Part shown: one piece after another, positions 36,120 through 46,542 of the stretch | Layout: each line of letters begins with the position of its first letter | Numbering within the stretch: position 1 is the stretch's first letter | Origin: Tupaia tana | Lineage: Eukaryota; Chordata; Mammalia; Scandentia; Tupaiidae | DNA: 64,000 nucleotides | Direction: 5' to 3' | Assembly: GCA_026018925.1 (NCBI GenBank) | Contig: JAKSZU010000007.1 | Location: 96,001,501 to 96,065,500, forward strand | Notes under the pieces: model-generated | The model's database searches: none | Told to the model about the DNA's origin: nothing | Seen by the model: the letters and a program-made list of their open reading frames with translations, nothing else | Translations under genes and position numbers: made by a program

Positions 36120-37290
36120 TGAAATATTGCCTGCAGGGGCCTTAGCGCCAACGCCTAGCATCTGGGCGGGCTCCCTCGCTGGGCGCTCTAACCTCCTGCA
36201 GGGACCTCCCCCATGGTCAGCGGGTCTTGGCCTGGCTCGCCTTCCCCGAACTTCTCAGAGAAGTTCTCCCTTTCTGCCTTTAGACTCCAGGAAAAAAAAA
36301 CAACACACACACACACACACGCGCGCGCACACACACGGGGTCTGTCTCTGTCGGACCCTCCAACCACGTTCCCCTGGCCGCACCGGCCTCTGCCCCATCC
36401 CCGTGCCAAGAAGCGCCCCGGTCCTGCTCACGAACCGGTGGTCGGCTCAGACGCGGCACACCTGTGCACCCTCGGTCTCGAACCCAAAAACGCAACCGCG
36501 GGCACACAGTCCCGAAGACAGGGGCTAGCACAGCCCCTACAGCAGCACTGCCCTGGGGCGGTCACCACCCTCTCCAGCTGCAAGGGCCCTCTGCCAGCGG
36601 GCCGACCCAGCCCTCTCGCGTCCTGACACTGTCCCTTCGGGCAAGCAGTCCCCTCCCCGGCCCCCATTGAGCGCGGCCCCGTCCGCCAGCTAGCGCGGCC
36701 AGCACGGCCCTCTTCTCCCCACTCCGCCCGGCCAGCCCGCTCAGGCCGCTCCCTGGCTGGCCCGCGCACCCCGGAAGTGGGAAGGTGGCCCCCGAGGAAC
36801 CGGGCCTAGGGCTCTTCCCCCACACAGGGGCAGCCTTAGGAGACTCCCCACTCTGGCGCCGCCCTGCTTCGCGCCCCCTCGGGCCCGCGCGGGGCTTACC
36901 TGTCCCGCCAGGTGAGCCGCCTCCAGCTCAGCCCCTCCCCCGCCCCCTTCGCCGCTCACCTGGGCCGCAGGTGAGCGTCTCGCGGGAGCGCCGCACGGGC
37001 CGCCGCTGGGGACACACTTCCTGTCTCCGCGAAGCGTCGCCGCCGCGTACCTGGTGGAAGCCACGCCCTTGGGCGCTGGGCGGGCTCCATGCGTGGACTG
37101 CGGCTTTCAGCCGGCTCGGCCTGGTCCCTGGTCGGGGTAAGCCAGGCCTGGCGGGTCGGTCGGCGGGCGCTGGGTCTCGGTTTCCTCTTCTGTTAAATGG
37201 GCCGGGGTGCTCCAGTGCCTGGGCGTCCTGGGAGTGCCCTATAGCTCCAGCTCGTGGGCGTCTCCGAGGCAGCCTTCCCTAACCCCTTCT
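36120..37290 (-). promoter_or_regulatory. CpG island, probable KDF1 promoter and noncoding first exon
   Basis: CpG dinucleotides are dense here and sparse on both sides, and no young SINE interrupts the interval. A strong minus-strand donor (GGGACAG|GTAAGC, exon end at 36900) is present, with weaker ones near 36961 (CCCAG|GTGAGC) and 37046 (CACCAG|GTACGC). ETS-type motifs CCGGAAGTG (36771-36779) and CACTTCCTG (37015-37023) are visible. Human KDF1 has a noncoding exon 1 several kb before the coding exons, which fits the 11 kb gap here. The transcription start is not determined. Confidence 0.6.
36296..36338. repeat. A-run and CA/CG dinucleotide tract inside the CpG island
   Basis: An A9 run is followed by alternating CA and GC dinucleotides, a purine-pyrimidine stretch with Z-DNA potential about 560 bp downstream of the proposed donor on the minus strand. 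Confidence 0.8.
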
Positions 37291-37469
37291 CCCGGCCCGC
37301 CCCTGGACGACTGTTAGGTAGAACAGTCCCCGGCACTTCTCGATCCCAGTACACAGCCCGCGAGTGTTTCCATGTCTGTGTCTCCTCCTCCGGGCTCTGA
37401 CCTAGAGCTAGGATCTGGTCTGTTCCTTGTGTTCCTGGTGATTTTCAAGTGAATGAACTGGGGCAGCCT

Positions 37470-37724
37470 GGAGCCAGCAGGTGGCCAAGTGATTAAGGCA
37501 CAGGACTCCCACATGGCTGACCTCGGTTTGAGCCCCAGATCCAGTGGCTTGAAACTCACACTGGGCGAAAGTGCGTGCATGCCCAAAATCCTGAGAGGAG
37601 AAGGGATTTGCTGCGTGGCCATCTTCCCCGGGGTGTGCGTGTGGGTGGGGGTGGTGATTTCTCACTCTTTCTTTCTCTGTCTCCCCGGTGAGCACGTGCA
37701 CCCTGTAACAAAAATCTCTAAAAC
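37470..37724 (+). mobile_element. type A SINE
   Basis: GAACTGGGGCAGCCTGG before and GAACTGGGTGCCTGG after look like a diverged TSD. Confidence 0.88.
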
Positions 37725-38107
37725 AGAACTGGGTGCCTGGATCCTGTTCTCATCTGTAGAGAAACCCTGATGAAGACAAGTACCTGGGACCTGGAGTAGG
37801 GTGTGTGTGTGCGTGCTGTTGGCCGATGGGGTGGGGGGAGTCCACCCTTGAAAAACACATCCCTGATTAGCAGAGGTAGTTTTGGTCTCTACCGAAGGCC
37901 ACCCTAGTGGGTGACATGAGGTAAGGACCTAGAATTTCCTGGGTTCCTGCTCCCCTTTATAACAGCGCCAAACAAGTGACTTTCGGGGACTGTCGTAGGA
38001 TCTATGCCAAACCTCTTACTTGCCACTGTTTTCCATCCTTCCACTGATCTCTCAATCCAGGATCATGGGATGTCCTTCCACTTTTTTATGTCTTTTTTTT
38101 TTATATA
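37725..38107. other. unique intergenic sequence
   Basis: Only a short (GT)n at 37800-37816 stands out. Confidence 0.4.
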
Positions 38108-38114
38108 AATGAAT

Positions 38115-38282
38115 CCATTTTTAAAAGAATTATTATTATTATTATTTAACTTGCTGAGGTCATCAGAGAGAGACAGAGGAGAGGGGGGGAAAGTGATAAA
38201 GCAAGCCTCCAGGTTCAGGACTTGAACCATGGTCGGCCATGTAGGAGTCCAGTACCCTAACCACCATGCCACCTGCTGGCCC
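38115..38282 (-). mobile_element. type B SINE
   Basis: (TTA)n tail, head ending CCACCTGCTGGCCCC. Confidence 0.87.
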
Positions 38283-38362
38283 CTTTTGTGTTCTTTTTGA
38301 TTTCCTTTTTAAGGTTTTCATAGTTTTCCTTATAGAGGTCTTTGTTTTCCTTGGTTAGTTTT
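38283..38362 (-). mobile_element. AT-rich fragment, possibly L1
   Basis: A T-rich stretch between two type B SINE pieces that resembles antisense L1 ORF1 text (GTCTTTGTTTTCC). It may belong to the neighbouring L1 but is too short to prove. Confidence 0.35.
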
Positions 38363-38425
38363 TTAAAATTTATTTAATTTTTATTTATTCATTCATTTAT
38401 TTTAATTTTATCAGAGAGAGACAGA
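38363..38425 (-). mobile_element. type B SINE tail fragment
   Basis: TTTATTTAATTTTTATTTATTC to TTTTATCAGAGAGAGACAG with no head. Confidence 0.6.
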
Positions 38426-39071
38426 AATTTTAGTCTTAATCCCTTCAGTAGTCATGAAGTCATTCAGAAGTAGGTTATTTAGTTTCCATGTATTTGTGTG
38501 TTTTTGAGGGTTTTTCCTGAGATTAATATCAAGTTTAATTTCATTAGGTTTGGAGAAGATGCTGGATATAGTTTCTGTGCCTTTGAATCTGTAAAGGTTG
38601 GTTTTGTGCCCCATCATGTGGTCAATCTTTGAGAAAGTACCATGCAGGGCTGATATATATTTTGTGTGTTTTGGGTGGAAAGTTCTATAGATGTCTGTCA
38701 AGTCCATGTGTGATTTATGGTATCATTTAGATCCTGGATCTCTGCTTATTTTTTGTCTCATTGATCTGTCTAAAGGAGATAATGGGGTGTTGAGATCTCC
38801 AACAATTAGTGTGTTACAGTCTATTTCTCCTTTTAGATCTATCAGTCTATCCTTTACATATTTGGGTGCTCCTGAGTTGGGTACATAGATATTTATAAGT
38901 GTTATATCTCCTTGATGAATTAGCCATTCTACTACTATATAATGGCCTTCTTTGTCTCTTCTTATGTTTTTTTCTTAAAGCCTGTTTTGTCTGAAATCAG
39001 TATGGGGACTCCTGCCCTTTTTTTGGTTTCTGTTTGGAATACCTTTTTCCAGCCCTTCACTTTTATTTTTA

Positions 39072-39133
<62 letters not shown>

Positions 39134-40620
39134 AGGGCGCATGTGCTGGCCGCAAAGACAGAGAGAGACAGAGAGACAGGAAATGAGAAATCTCCACCCG
39201 GGAGGTTGGCCACACCGCAATCCTTTCTCCTCCATTCTCCTCTTGCGATCTTGGGCACACACGCAAAGGTGCCCAGTGTGAGTTTAAGCCACCGGATCCG
39301 AGATTTAAACCACTGTCAACTACATGGGAGTCCTGCGACATAGCCATTACACCAACAGCTGGCCCTGCCCTTTACTTTTAACATATGTATGTCTTCATTC
39401 ATGAGATGGGTTTCTCGTAGACAGCAGATGGAGGGTTTCTGATTTTTAATCTATTCAGTTAGTCTGTGTCTCTTGATTGGAGAATTCATTAGCATTCAAC
39501 GTTATTATTGATTTTTCCAGGCTTGTCCCTACCAAAAAGTTGGCCATATTTTTGGTTGTTTTTTGTTCTTTTATGGGTGTCTGTCTGTCTTTAGTTTTCT
39601 TCATATACTACTCTTTCCAGAATTTCTTGAAGAGCTGGTATGGAGTTGGTAAATTCTTTCAGGTTTTGTTTATCCGAGAACGTTTTTAATCTTCTTTTCC
39701 CATATGAAGGATGATCTTGCCAGGCATAGTATTCTTGGTTGGAATTGCTTTTCATTTAACACTTTGTATATATTTCCCCATTCTTTCCTTGATTGCATTA
39801 TATCCAATGAGCTGTCCGGTGTTAGCCTGATGGGATAGCATTTGTAAGTGACTTGACATTTCTCTCTTGCCAATCTTAGTATCTTGTCTTTGTCTGTGGT
39901 TTTGACCAATCTAGCTGTGATGTGTTGTGGAGAGGATCTTCTTGGATTGATTCTATTTTGGGTTCTTTGTATTTCTTGGGTTCTAAATGTTTGAGTACCT
40001 CCCTAGACTTGGAAAGTTTTCTTCCAGGATTTCATGGAATAGATTATTGATACCCTTATTAGTTTCTTCACTTTCTGGGATACCAATTATTTGGATGTTT
40101 GGACGTTTCATGGTATCTAGTATTTCTTGTATATTAGTTTCCGTTTTTTTGGTTGTTTTTGTCAGTATTTTTGATAATTTTTTTCTAGGTCAGAGGTTTT
40201 GTCTTCTACTTTTGAGATTCTATCTTCTGCATTGTCTAACCTGCTTTTAATACTTTTGAGGGAGGTTTTGATTTCCTGTATTATAGCCTTCAAGTCTAAC
40301 AGTTCCGTTTGATTCTTTTTTATGGTGTTCAATTCTTTCATATTGTTGAAGGACTTCCTCATGTCTTAGAGCTTAATGTTTCTTTTCTCTTGCATCTCAT
40401 AGAGTTTTGTTACCATAAATATTCAAAATTCTTTTTCTGACATTTCTGTAATATCCTCTAATTTTTCTCTACTTGAAGACGATTTAGTGTTCCCTTGATG
40501 GAAATGTATTACTTGATTCTCTCATCCTTGAGGCTCTTCTTTGATTTTTAGTCATTTTATTCACTTTTGGCTAATTTGTTGGAGAAGGATTCTGTAACTG
40601 TGAGCTCGTGTGTTTCCCTT
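38426..40620 (-). mobile_element. LINE-1, 5' half (ORF1 and ORF2 endonuclease), degenerate
   Basis: Read on the minus strand: coiled coil of ORF1 (40362-40162), ORF1 RNA-binding and C-terminal domains (39909-39670; LAREKCQVTYK, QPRILCLA, then TNSIPALQEILE), the ORF junction near 39520, and the ORF2 endonuclease with CCLRETHL, ILISDKTGF, IDIYRTFHPK-like, TFSKIDHMMG and TWKLNNLLLND (to about 38430). Stops and frameshifts are present, and nothing of the reverse transcriptase remains, so it is inactive. A type A SINE splits the endonuclease at 39067-39366. Confidence 0.85.
39067..39366 (-). mobile_element. type A SINE with T52 tail, inside L1 ORF2
   Basis: GCCCTTCACTTTTA (39052) and GCCCTTTACTTTTA (39367) flank it; the poly(T) tail at 39077-39128 is the longest in the window. 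Confidence 0.92.
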
Positions 40621-40936
40621 ACTGTGAAATAATTTGGTGATATTTTCTACCTTCTACTGTGTCCTCCAGTGTGGGAATCACAGGAGGAGTTTTGAAATCA
40701 GATTTATGAAGGGGAGTTTCACTCTTTTTACAACCACTACAGTGAGGGGTGAAGAATTCTCTAAAACTCACAGTGTTCAGAGGTTTAGCTACTATGCACC
40801 TAGACTTCTCTAGGCAGTGGGTAAGGGCTGAGCAGTAAAATAGGAAAGTAAGGTAAGAGAAAAGTAAAGTAGGAAACAGAAATATGAATAAAAAAGCAAA
40901 GAAAAAAGACACGAATAAGTAGAAAAAAAGAGGAGA

Positions 40937-41216
40937 GGGAACCAGCAGTTAGCGTAATGGCTATGTCGCTGGACTCCCACGTAGTCGACCGCGGTTCGCG
41001 TCCCGGACCCGGTGGCTTGGCTTAAAACTCACGCCGGGCGCGTGTGCGTGCGTGCCCAAGATCCCGAGAGGAGAATGGAGGAGAAGGGATTGCAGCGTGA
41101 CCATCCCCCCTGGGGGGTGATTTCTCGCTTTCTGTCTCTATGTCTCTGTCTGTCTGTTTGGCGAGCGCACGCGCCCTATAGCGAAAACCTCTCCAAAAAA
41201 AAAAAAAAAAAAAAAA
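40937..41216 (+). mobile_element. type A SINE, GGTTCGCGTCC subfamily, near-intact reference copy
   Basis: Complete and CpG-rich: A box TTAGCGTAATGG, B box GGTTCGCGTCC, C6TG6 core, GCGCCCTATAGC and A27. AAGAGGAGA borders both ends (40928, 41218). Confidence 0.95.
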
Positions 41217-41225
41217 AAAGAGGAG

Positions 41226-41625
41226 AAAAACACAGAAATCACGTCGCAGAAAATAAAATTAGGTCAAAAATGGAAAACCACACAGTGTGCTTGTGTGCCA
41301 CATGAAGGGGCCACGAAGGCAGAGATGGAGATGTCTGGATGCTTTCTGTCGTAGGTGAGCAAAGAAGAGACAAAATTGCAAGAGAAAGGCACAAACGTAG
41401 CAGAAAGCAGTTTTTTAAAAAGAGAAAATGTTAGAAGGCACGGAGAAGAACAAGAGGGAGGGAGACACTTGCCTACCTGACTAGCACTGGGGTCTGGAGG
41501 GAGGGGCTGGCTGCTTGGGTGGGGCCCTTCACAGCGGTGAAGCTGAACCCAGAAGGAGCAGCAGAGGCAGAGATGGAGAGGCCCAGATGCTTTCTGTCCT
41601 AGGTGAGGGCCAAGCCAGACTTTTC
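41226..41625. other. unique/unassigned sequence with a repeated phrase
   Basis: GCAGAGATGGAGA and GATGCTTTCTGTC occur at 41318-41350 and again at 41567-41600, about 250 bp apart, suggesting a diverged direct duplication. Confidence 0.5.
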
Positions 41626-41815
41626 AAGCTTGAAAAACATGCCAGGTGTCCGTCTGTGTGTGCCTAAAATCCAGTAAGGAGAAATGAAAGAGTGAATGGG
41701 AGGGTGCTTTCTCAACCCTACCATTCTCCAGTGAGTGCATGCACTCTTTAGCCAATTAAAAAAAAAAAAAGAAAGAAAAGAAAATAAAAGAAAAAAAAAG
41801 ATTATCAGTAGAAAC
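41626..41815 (+). mobile_element. type A-old SINE, 5' truncated
   Basis: It starts CTTGAAAAACATGCCAGG and ends GCCAATTAAAA followed by A/G-rich tail. Confidence 0.72.
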
Positions 41816-42026
41816 ATTGCTCATGTAGCTCCAAACAAGGAACACCTTAATGCCTCTGACAAGAGAAAAGAAATGTGGAACATTCTTACAATTATCGTAG
41901 AGCAGAGAAAATGAATGAAATCCAGTAATGACTGGATCATGGTAATGTGGTAGTGAATCAGAAAAGCCACGTCTCAGATTATATATAGAATGGAATCCTT
42001 TATATACAGTTCAGAAACAATTAGAG

Positions 42027-42592
42027 TTGACTTTGGGCGTCCGCTCAACCTCTGTGAGGAGAGTTTTTAGTCTCTGGCCTGGCAGGTTTGTTCTCTGCTT
42101 TCGGACCGGCGTCCTGCACCGTAAACCTACCAGCCAGCTCCTGGGCCAGGCCAAGAAGCATCTGAGTTTGATTCCCCTGTTATATTTATTGGAGCTGGAG
42201 GCACTGGAGCAGCACTGTATCTCATGCGTTTGGCAATGTTCAATCCTGATGTCTCTTGGGACAGAAAGAATAACCCTGAATCCTGAATCCCAATGATCAG
42301 TACAAGTTTTACTCAGTGAATGTGGATTACAGCAAACTGAAGAAAGAAGGTCCAGACTTCTAAATGAAATGTTTCACTCATAATGAAGGTCTTCCAGAAG
42401 CCATCGCACAATTTTCCACTTAACCAGGAAATATTCTCCTCTAAATGCATGAAATCATTTTGATGTGTTCAGATTTACACTGGTTAATAAATATCTGAAA
42501 CTTGATATGTGTCAGTATTTAATGCTGAAATTTTGCTCTGAACTTTATAACTAGGGTATAGAAAATAAAACATTAAATAATTAAAAAAAAAC
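42027..42592 (+). pseudogene. NDUFA4P: NDUFA4 processed pseudogene
   Basis: An intronless copy of the mRNA for NDUFA4, the small mitochondrial respiratory-chain subunit. Matching pieces are GQAKKH.SLIPL early, then after frameshifts a WDRK-like piece, NDQYKFYSVNVDYSKLKKE and a final PDF* (stop at 42361). The start codon is lost and at least two frame changes break the gene. The 3' UTR includes TTAATAAATATC, and the copy ends in A9 at 42583-42591. A perfect 10-bp TSD, ACAATTAGAG, stands at 42017-42026 and 42593-42602. It sits inside an older L1 3' fragment. Confidence 0.92.
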
Positions 42593-42850
42593 ACAATTAG
42601 AGCTACTATGTTCTAGTTTAGGCATAATTAGGTTTGCCATATGAAATTACTAGAATTTGACCTGTTTTGAGCTCAGAAATAATTGGAAAAATCATGTTTT
42701 GGTCTAACTTATATATAGAATAAAAGCATTTAAACAAAGATTAAGGGAGTGAAAAACACAAAATTCAGAATGATGATTACTTGGGGGTAGGTGGAGAAGG
42801 AGGCAGGGATAGGAGAAGAACCTATAGGTAGATTTAATTTTTAATAATTT

Positions 42851-43095
42851 TTTTTTGGGAGAGGTTTTTGCTATAGGGCGCATGCGCTCACCAGAAAGAC
42901 AGAGAGACAGAAAGTGAGAAATCACCCCCCAGGGGGGATGGCCACACTGCAATTCCTTCTCCATTCTCCTCTCGGGATCTTGGGCACGCACACACATGCA
43001 CCTGGTGTGAATTTAAGCCACCGGGTCCGGGACTTGAACTGTGGTTGACTACATGGGAGTCCAGCAACATAGTCATTATACTAACTGCTGGTCCC
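42851..43095 (-). mobile_element. type A SINE in L1
   Basis: AATTTTTAATAAT at 42836-42848 and 43096-43108. Confidence 0.93.
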
Positions 43096-43289
43096 AATTT
43101 TTAATAATATTTTGATTCATGGGTTGGGTGGTGTATTCAAGGGTTTTCATTTTATAAATGAATGGAAAAAATCAAAATTTATGCTGTAATGCTAAATAAT
43201 TAAGGGTGCTCTCACTTGCAATATTTTCAAATATATAAAAATGTGCCTTCAGGGTCATATTTGGTTTTGCCACATTGATTGATTTTTTG

Positions 43290-43552
43290 TTTGTTTGTTT
43301 TTGAGTTTTTTGCCTTAGGGCATGTATGCTTGCCAGAGACAGAGAGAGAGACAGTGAGAGGGGAAGCAAGAAATCACTCCCTAGAGGGCATGACCATGCC
43401 ACAATCCCTTCTCCTCCATTCTCCTCCCAGAATCTTGGGCATGCATGCACATGCGCCTGGCATGATTTTCTAACTGCTGGGTCTGGGACTCAAACTGCGG
43501 TAGGCCATGTGAGAGTCCAGTGACATAGCTGCTACGCCATCTGCGGGCCCCT
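43290..43552 (-). mobile_element. type A SINE
   Basis: TTGCCTTAGGGCATG, ending CCATCTGCGGGCCCC. Confidence 0.88.
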
Positions 43553-43561
43553 ATTGTTTTT

Positions 43562-43720
43562 CTTTAAAGATTAAGGTATAATTTACATACAGTAAAATTC
43601 ACCTCTTTTAGTGTCCAGTTCTGTAAGTTTTGAAAAATGCATATAATTGTACCACCACCATCACAATCAAGACATATAATAGAGTCATCAATTGCCAAAA
43701 TTCCCCTGCACTTCTCTGTA
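43562..43720 (+). mobile_element. probable L1M fragment
   Basis: TATAATTTACATACAGTAAAATTCACC followed by a GTACCACCACCATCACAATC-type stretch resembles a common old L1 segment. The match is from memory and short. Confidence 0.4.
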
Positions 43721-44011
43721 TCAATATAATGAATAAATAAAAAAGTAGAGGCATGGATGGGAGAGGCTCTGGAAAAAAGACACAGAAATGCATATAGATG
43801 GGCCAAATGGGTTGTGGAACATCATACCACATCAGAATGACATAAGGGGCATTACCAATATGTATCTCAAAAAAACAAAAACAAAACTAGTAGAGCAAAA
43901 ATTGAAGGTATACATCACAATGTGGTCTCATTAAAAATGGTGAACATGTTAATATCTTTGATTTGATTGTTACACACTGCATGAATGCTTTGAGGATCCA
44001 TATTGTACCCT
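43721..44011. other. unassigned AT-rich sequence
   Basis: No confident family assignment. Confidence 0.35.
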
Positions 44012-44017
44012 GGAAAG

Positions 44018-44255
44018 TTATGCTATAGGGCACATTTGCTCACCCAAGAGACAAAAAGAGATAGACAGAAAGTAAGAAATTACTCCCTAGCAGGGATGGC
44101 CATGCCACAATCCCTTCTCCTCCATTCTCCTCTCGGGATTTTAGGCACACATGCACACACATCTGGCGTGAGTTTTAAGCCGCCAAGTCCAGGACTTAAA
44201 CTATGGTTGACTATGTGGGAGTCCAATGTAACCATTATGCCATCTGCTGGTCCCT
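44018..44255 (-). mobile_element. type A SINE
   Basis: CTATAGGGCACATTTGC, ending CCATCTGCTGGTCCC. Confidence 0.88.
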
Positions 44256-44273
44256 GGCCCTTTCTTTCTGAAT

Positions 44274-44587
44274 TAAAAAAAAAAAAAAACACAAAAACAA
44301 AAACAAAAACAAAAACAAAAAAAACCTTTTTTTTTTTTTTTTTTTTTTTTAACTTTGGCTAGAGGATGTGTGTATTCATTGGAGAGAGACAGAGAAAGAG
44401 AGAAAGTGAGAAATCATCCCTCTGGAGAATGACTACTCCACAATCCCTTTTTTATTCTCTTCTTGAGATTTTGGGCACACATGCACATGCACCTGGTGTG
44501 TTTTTCAAGCCACTGGATCTGGGACTCAAACTACACGATCAGTCACGTGGGATCCAGTCACCCCAACCACCTCATCCCTGGCTGGCC
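44274..44587 (-). mobile_element. type A-old SINE behind an (AAAAAC)n run
   Basis: A16 and five AAAAAC units precede T24; then CTAGAGGATGTGTGTATTC and a head ending CCTGGCTGGCC. Confidence 0.78.
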
Positions 44588-44677
44588 TTTATCTTTCTTT
44601 CATATTCATAGTTTTACTTTTTCTATAATTTGTTTAGTTGTGAAAGTGTAGAGTTGTGCTGTGAAATTCTAATTTTG

Positions 44678-44945
44678 GGGAACCAGCAGTTAGCATAATG
44701 GCTATGTTGCTGGACTCCCACGTAGTTGACCGCGGTTTGAGTCCCGGACCCGGTGGCTTAAACTCACGCCGTGCGCGTGTGCGTGCGTGCCCAAGATCCC
44801 GAGAGGAGAATGGAGGAGAAGGGATTGCAGCGTGGCCATCCCCTCTGGGGGGTGATTTCTCGCTTTCTATCTCTCTGTCTTTGTCTGTCTGGCAAGCGCA
44901 CGCGCCCTATAGCAAAAAAAACCTCTCCAAAAGAAAAAAAGAAAA
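44678..44945 (+). mobile_element. type A SINE
   Basis: Perfect 15-bp TSD GAAATTCTAATTTTG at 44663-44677 and 44946-44960. Confidence 0.95.
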
Positions 44946-45002
44946 GAAATTCTAATTTTGTGGTACAAAATACTGTAGACTAATAGGTAAGAATGTGATG
45001 TC

Positions 45003-45230
45003 TAGGGACAGTGTAATGGTTATGTCGCTGGACTCCCACATGGCCAACCATAGGTCCAGTCCTGGACCTGGAGGCTTGAAATTCACACTGGATGCATGTG
45101 CGTACTTGCCTAAAATCCTAAGAGGAGAATGGAGGAGAAGGGATTGTGGTGTAGCCATCCCCCCTGGGGGGGGGGTAATTTCTCGCTTTCTGTCTCTTAT
45201 AGCAAAAATCTCTCTCTTAAAAAAAAAAAA
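45003..45230 (+). mobile_element. type A SINE, slightly 5' truncated
   Basis: It lacks the first ~10 bases of the head; GAATGTGATG and GAATATGATG flank it. Confidence 0.88.
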
Positions 45231-45364
45231 GAATATGATGACTGAAGCAGCTCAGAGCGACTTTCTTTACTTTAGGGGGTGAGGAGAAGAAGGAAGAAGA
45301 GGAGGGAGGGGGGGAAGAGGGAAAAATGACCTCTGGCTACACTTTCTGATATGTGAGGGAATCT

Positions 45365-45500
45365 GCCTCTGGAGTCCCAGCCTGCAGTGTCACATACTGG
45401 GTGACCTTGGAGAAGCTACTTACATCCTCCTCATCTGTAAAATAGGGATGATAGTATTTTCCCTATAGAGCATTTTGCAATAGGCACAAAGTAGCTGCTG
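45365..45500 (+). mobile_element. MIR SINE
   Basis: CTGGGTGACCTTGGAGAAG and CTCATCTGTAAAATAGGG. Confidence 0.7.
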
Positions 45501-45619
45501 TTATTCAAATCATAGTCACACTCCCCTGTTCCTCTGTCTCGCACACTCAAAAGATATTGGGCCCTGTTCCTGAGGACCATCCTCCTTGCCACAGTGTATA
45601 TTGTAAAATTCTGTTAACA

Positions 45620-46060
45620 CCAGTGACACTCTAGGCATGTACCCAAAAGGGTTGAAAATAGAGACTTAGGGCCAGCAGATGGTATAGTGGTTATGTCACT
45701 GGACTTCCACCTGGTCAACTGTGGTTCGAGTCCTGGGCCAGGTGGCTTGAAAATCATGCCAGGTGTGTGTGTGCATGCATGTCCAAGATTTCAGGAAGAA
45801 AAGGGATTGTGGTGTGGTCATCCCCCCAGGGGGTGATTTCTTGTTTTCTTTCTCACTGTCTCTATCTCCAGTGAGCATACATGCCCTAAGGCAAAATCTC
45901 TAAAAAAAAAAAATGGAGACAACCGATAGACAACATGGCATGTACACACAATGGGATATTGTTCAGTGTAAAGGAATGGAGTTCTGACACACAGTGCAGC
46001 ATGGGTAAACCTCGAAGATGTTGTGGTAAGCGAAATAAGGACAAAAGGACAGATCTGAAA
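45620..46060 (+). mobile_element. L1 3' fragment split by a type A SINE
   Basis: GGCATGTACCCAAAAGGG before the SINE, and AATGGGATATTGTTCAGTG, AAACCTCGAAGATG after it, match the same L1 region as 26179-28690. Segments are 45620-45668 and 45912-46060. Confidence 0.65.
45669..45911 (+). mobile_element. type A SINE in L1
   Basis: AATAGAGAC before and AATGGAGAC after. Confidence 0.9.
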
Positions 46061-46130
46061 CAAAACAAAACAAAGCAGCTGTTTTTCAGAGTGGACTGAA
46101 AATGGAAGCCGGGCCTCCCATGAGGCTCCA

Positions 46131-46246
46131 GCCTGCTGAGCGGCAGCATTCAGCATCCGCTCTGTCCCTGGGTCTGGGCTCTCATGGAGCCTGCTGAGCG
46201 GCAGCATTCAGCATCCGCTCTGTCCCTGGGTCTGGGCTCTCATGGT
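46131..46246. repeat. 58-bp tandem duplication
   Basis: Copies at 46131-46188 and 46189-46246 differ only at the last base. The unit begins GCCTGCTGAGCGGCAGC. Confidence 0.95.
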
Positions 46247-46359
46247 ACTCTGAGCAAGACGAGACCTTGCTGGTCCAGCGCTCAGCGTGACAAAGGAAAG
46301 ACAGGCGCTCTACTGGGGCGACTTTTCCAGAGAACAGCCCACCTCTCCTATACATTGTC

Positions 46360-46515
46360 CTGTACAGTTTACAGCATGCACACATTTTATTCGATCCTAA
46401 CAATGGCCCTAAGAGTAGGCACAGTCGTGTTTACCTTACAGATGCGGAAACTGAAGCTCATTGAGTCTTGGTCTTTACCCAAGGCCATACTATGAATGAG
46501 AAGTGGAGTTGGGTG
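46360..46515 (-). mobile_element. MIR SINE
   Basis: ATTCGATCCTAACAATGGC, then CAGATGCGGAAACTGAAGC, antisense. Confidence 0.7.
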
Positions 46516-46542
46516 GGAACCCAGCCCAGATTCGCTGTACAG

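Larger units (their letters stand above)
41820..43170 (+). mobile_element. old L1 3' portion interrupted by NDUFA4P and a SINE
   Basis: The text AATGAATGAAATCCAG, TGGAATCCTTTATATACAG, AAAACACAAAATTCAGAATG, TTGGGGGTAGG and GGGTTTTCATTTTATAAATG follows an L1M 3' region. The host resumes cleanly after each insert. Confidence 0.65.

Noticed and set aside
36127-37282. Several 100-165-codon frames in the CpG island
   Set aside because: GC-rich DNA lacks stops by chance; the sequences are Pro/Arg-rich with no recognised protein.
38411-38707. A possible endogenous gene with IDIYRTFHPK-like text
   Set aside because: It is the antisense L1 ORF2 endonuclease, continuous with L1 ORF1 on the same strand.
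40937-41216. Type A SINE heads as genuine tRNA genes
   Set aside because: They have A and B boxes but no matching acceptor stem, an abnormal anticodon arm, and a SINE body with TSDs.
46131-46246. The 58-bp duplication as a regulatory tandem enhancer
   Set aside because: No motif or conservation evidence; reported only as a duplication.
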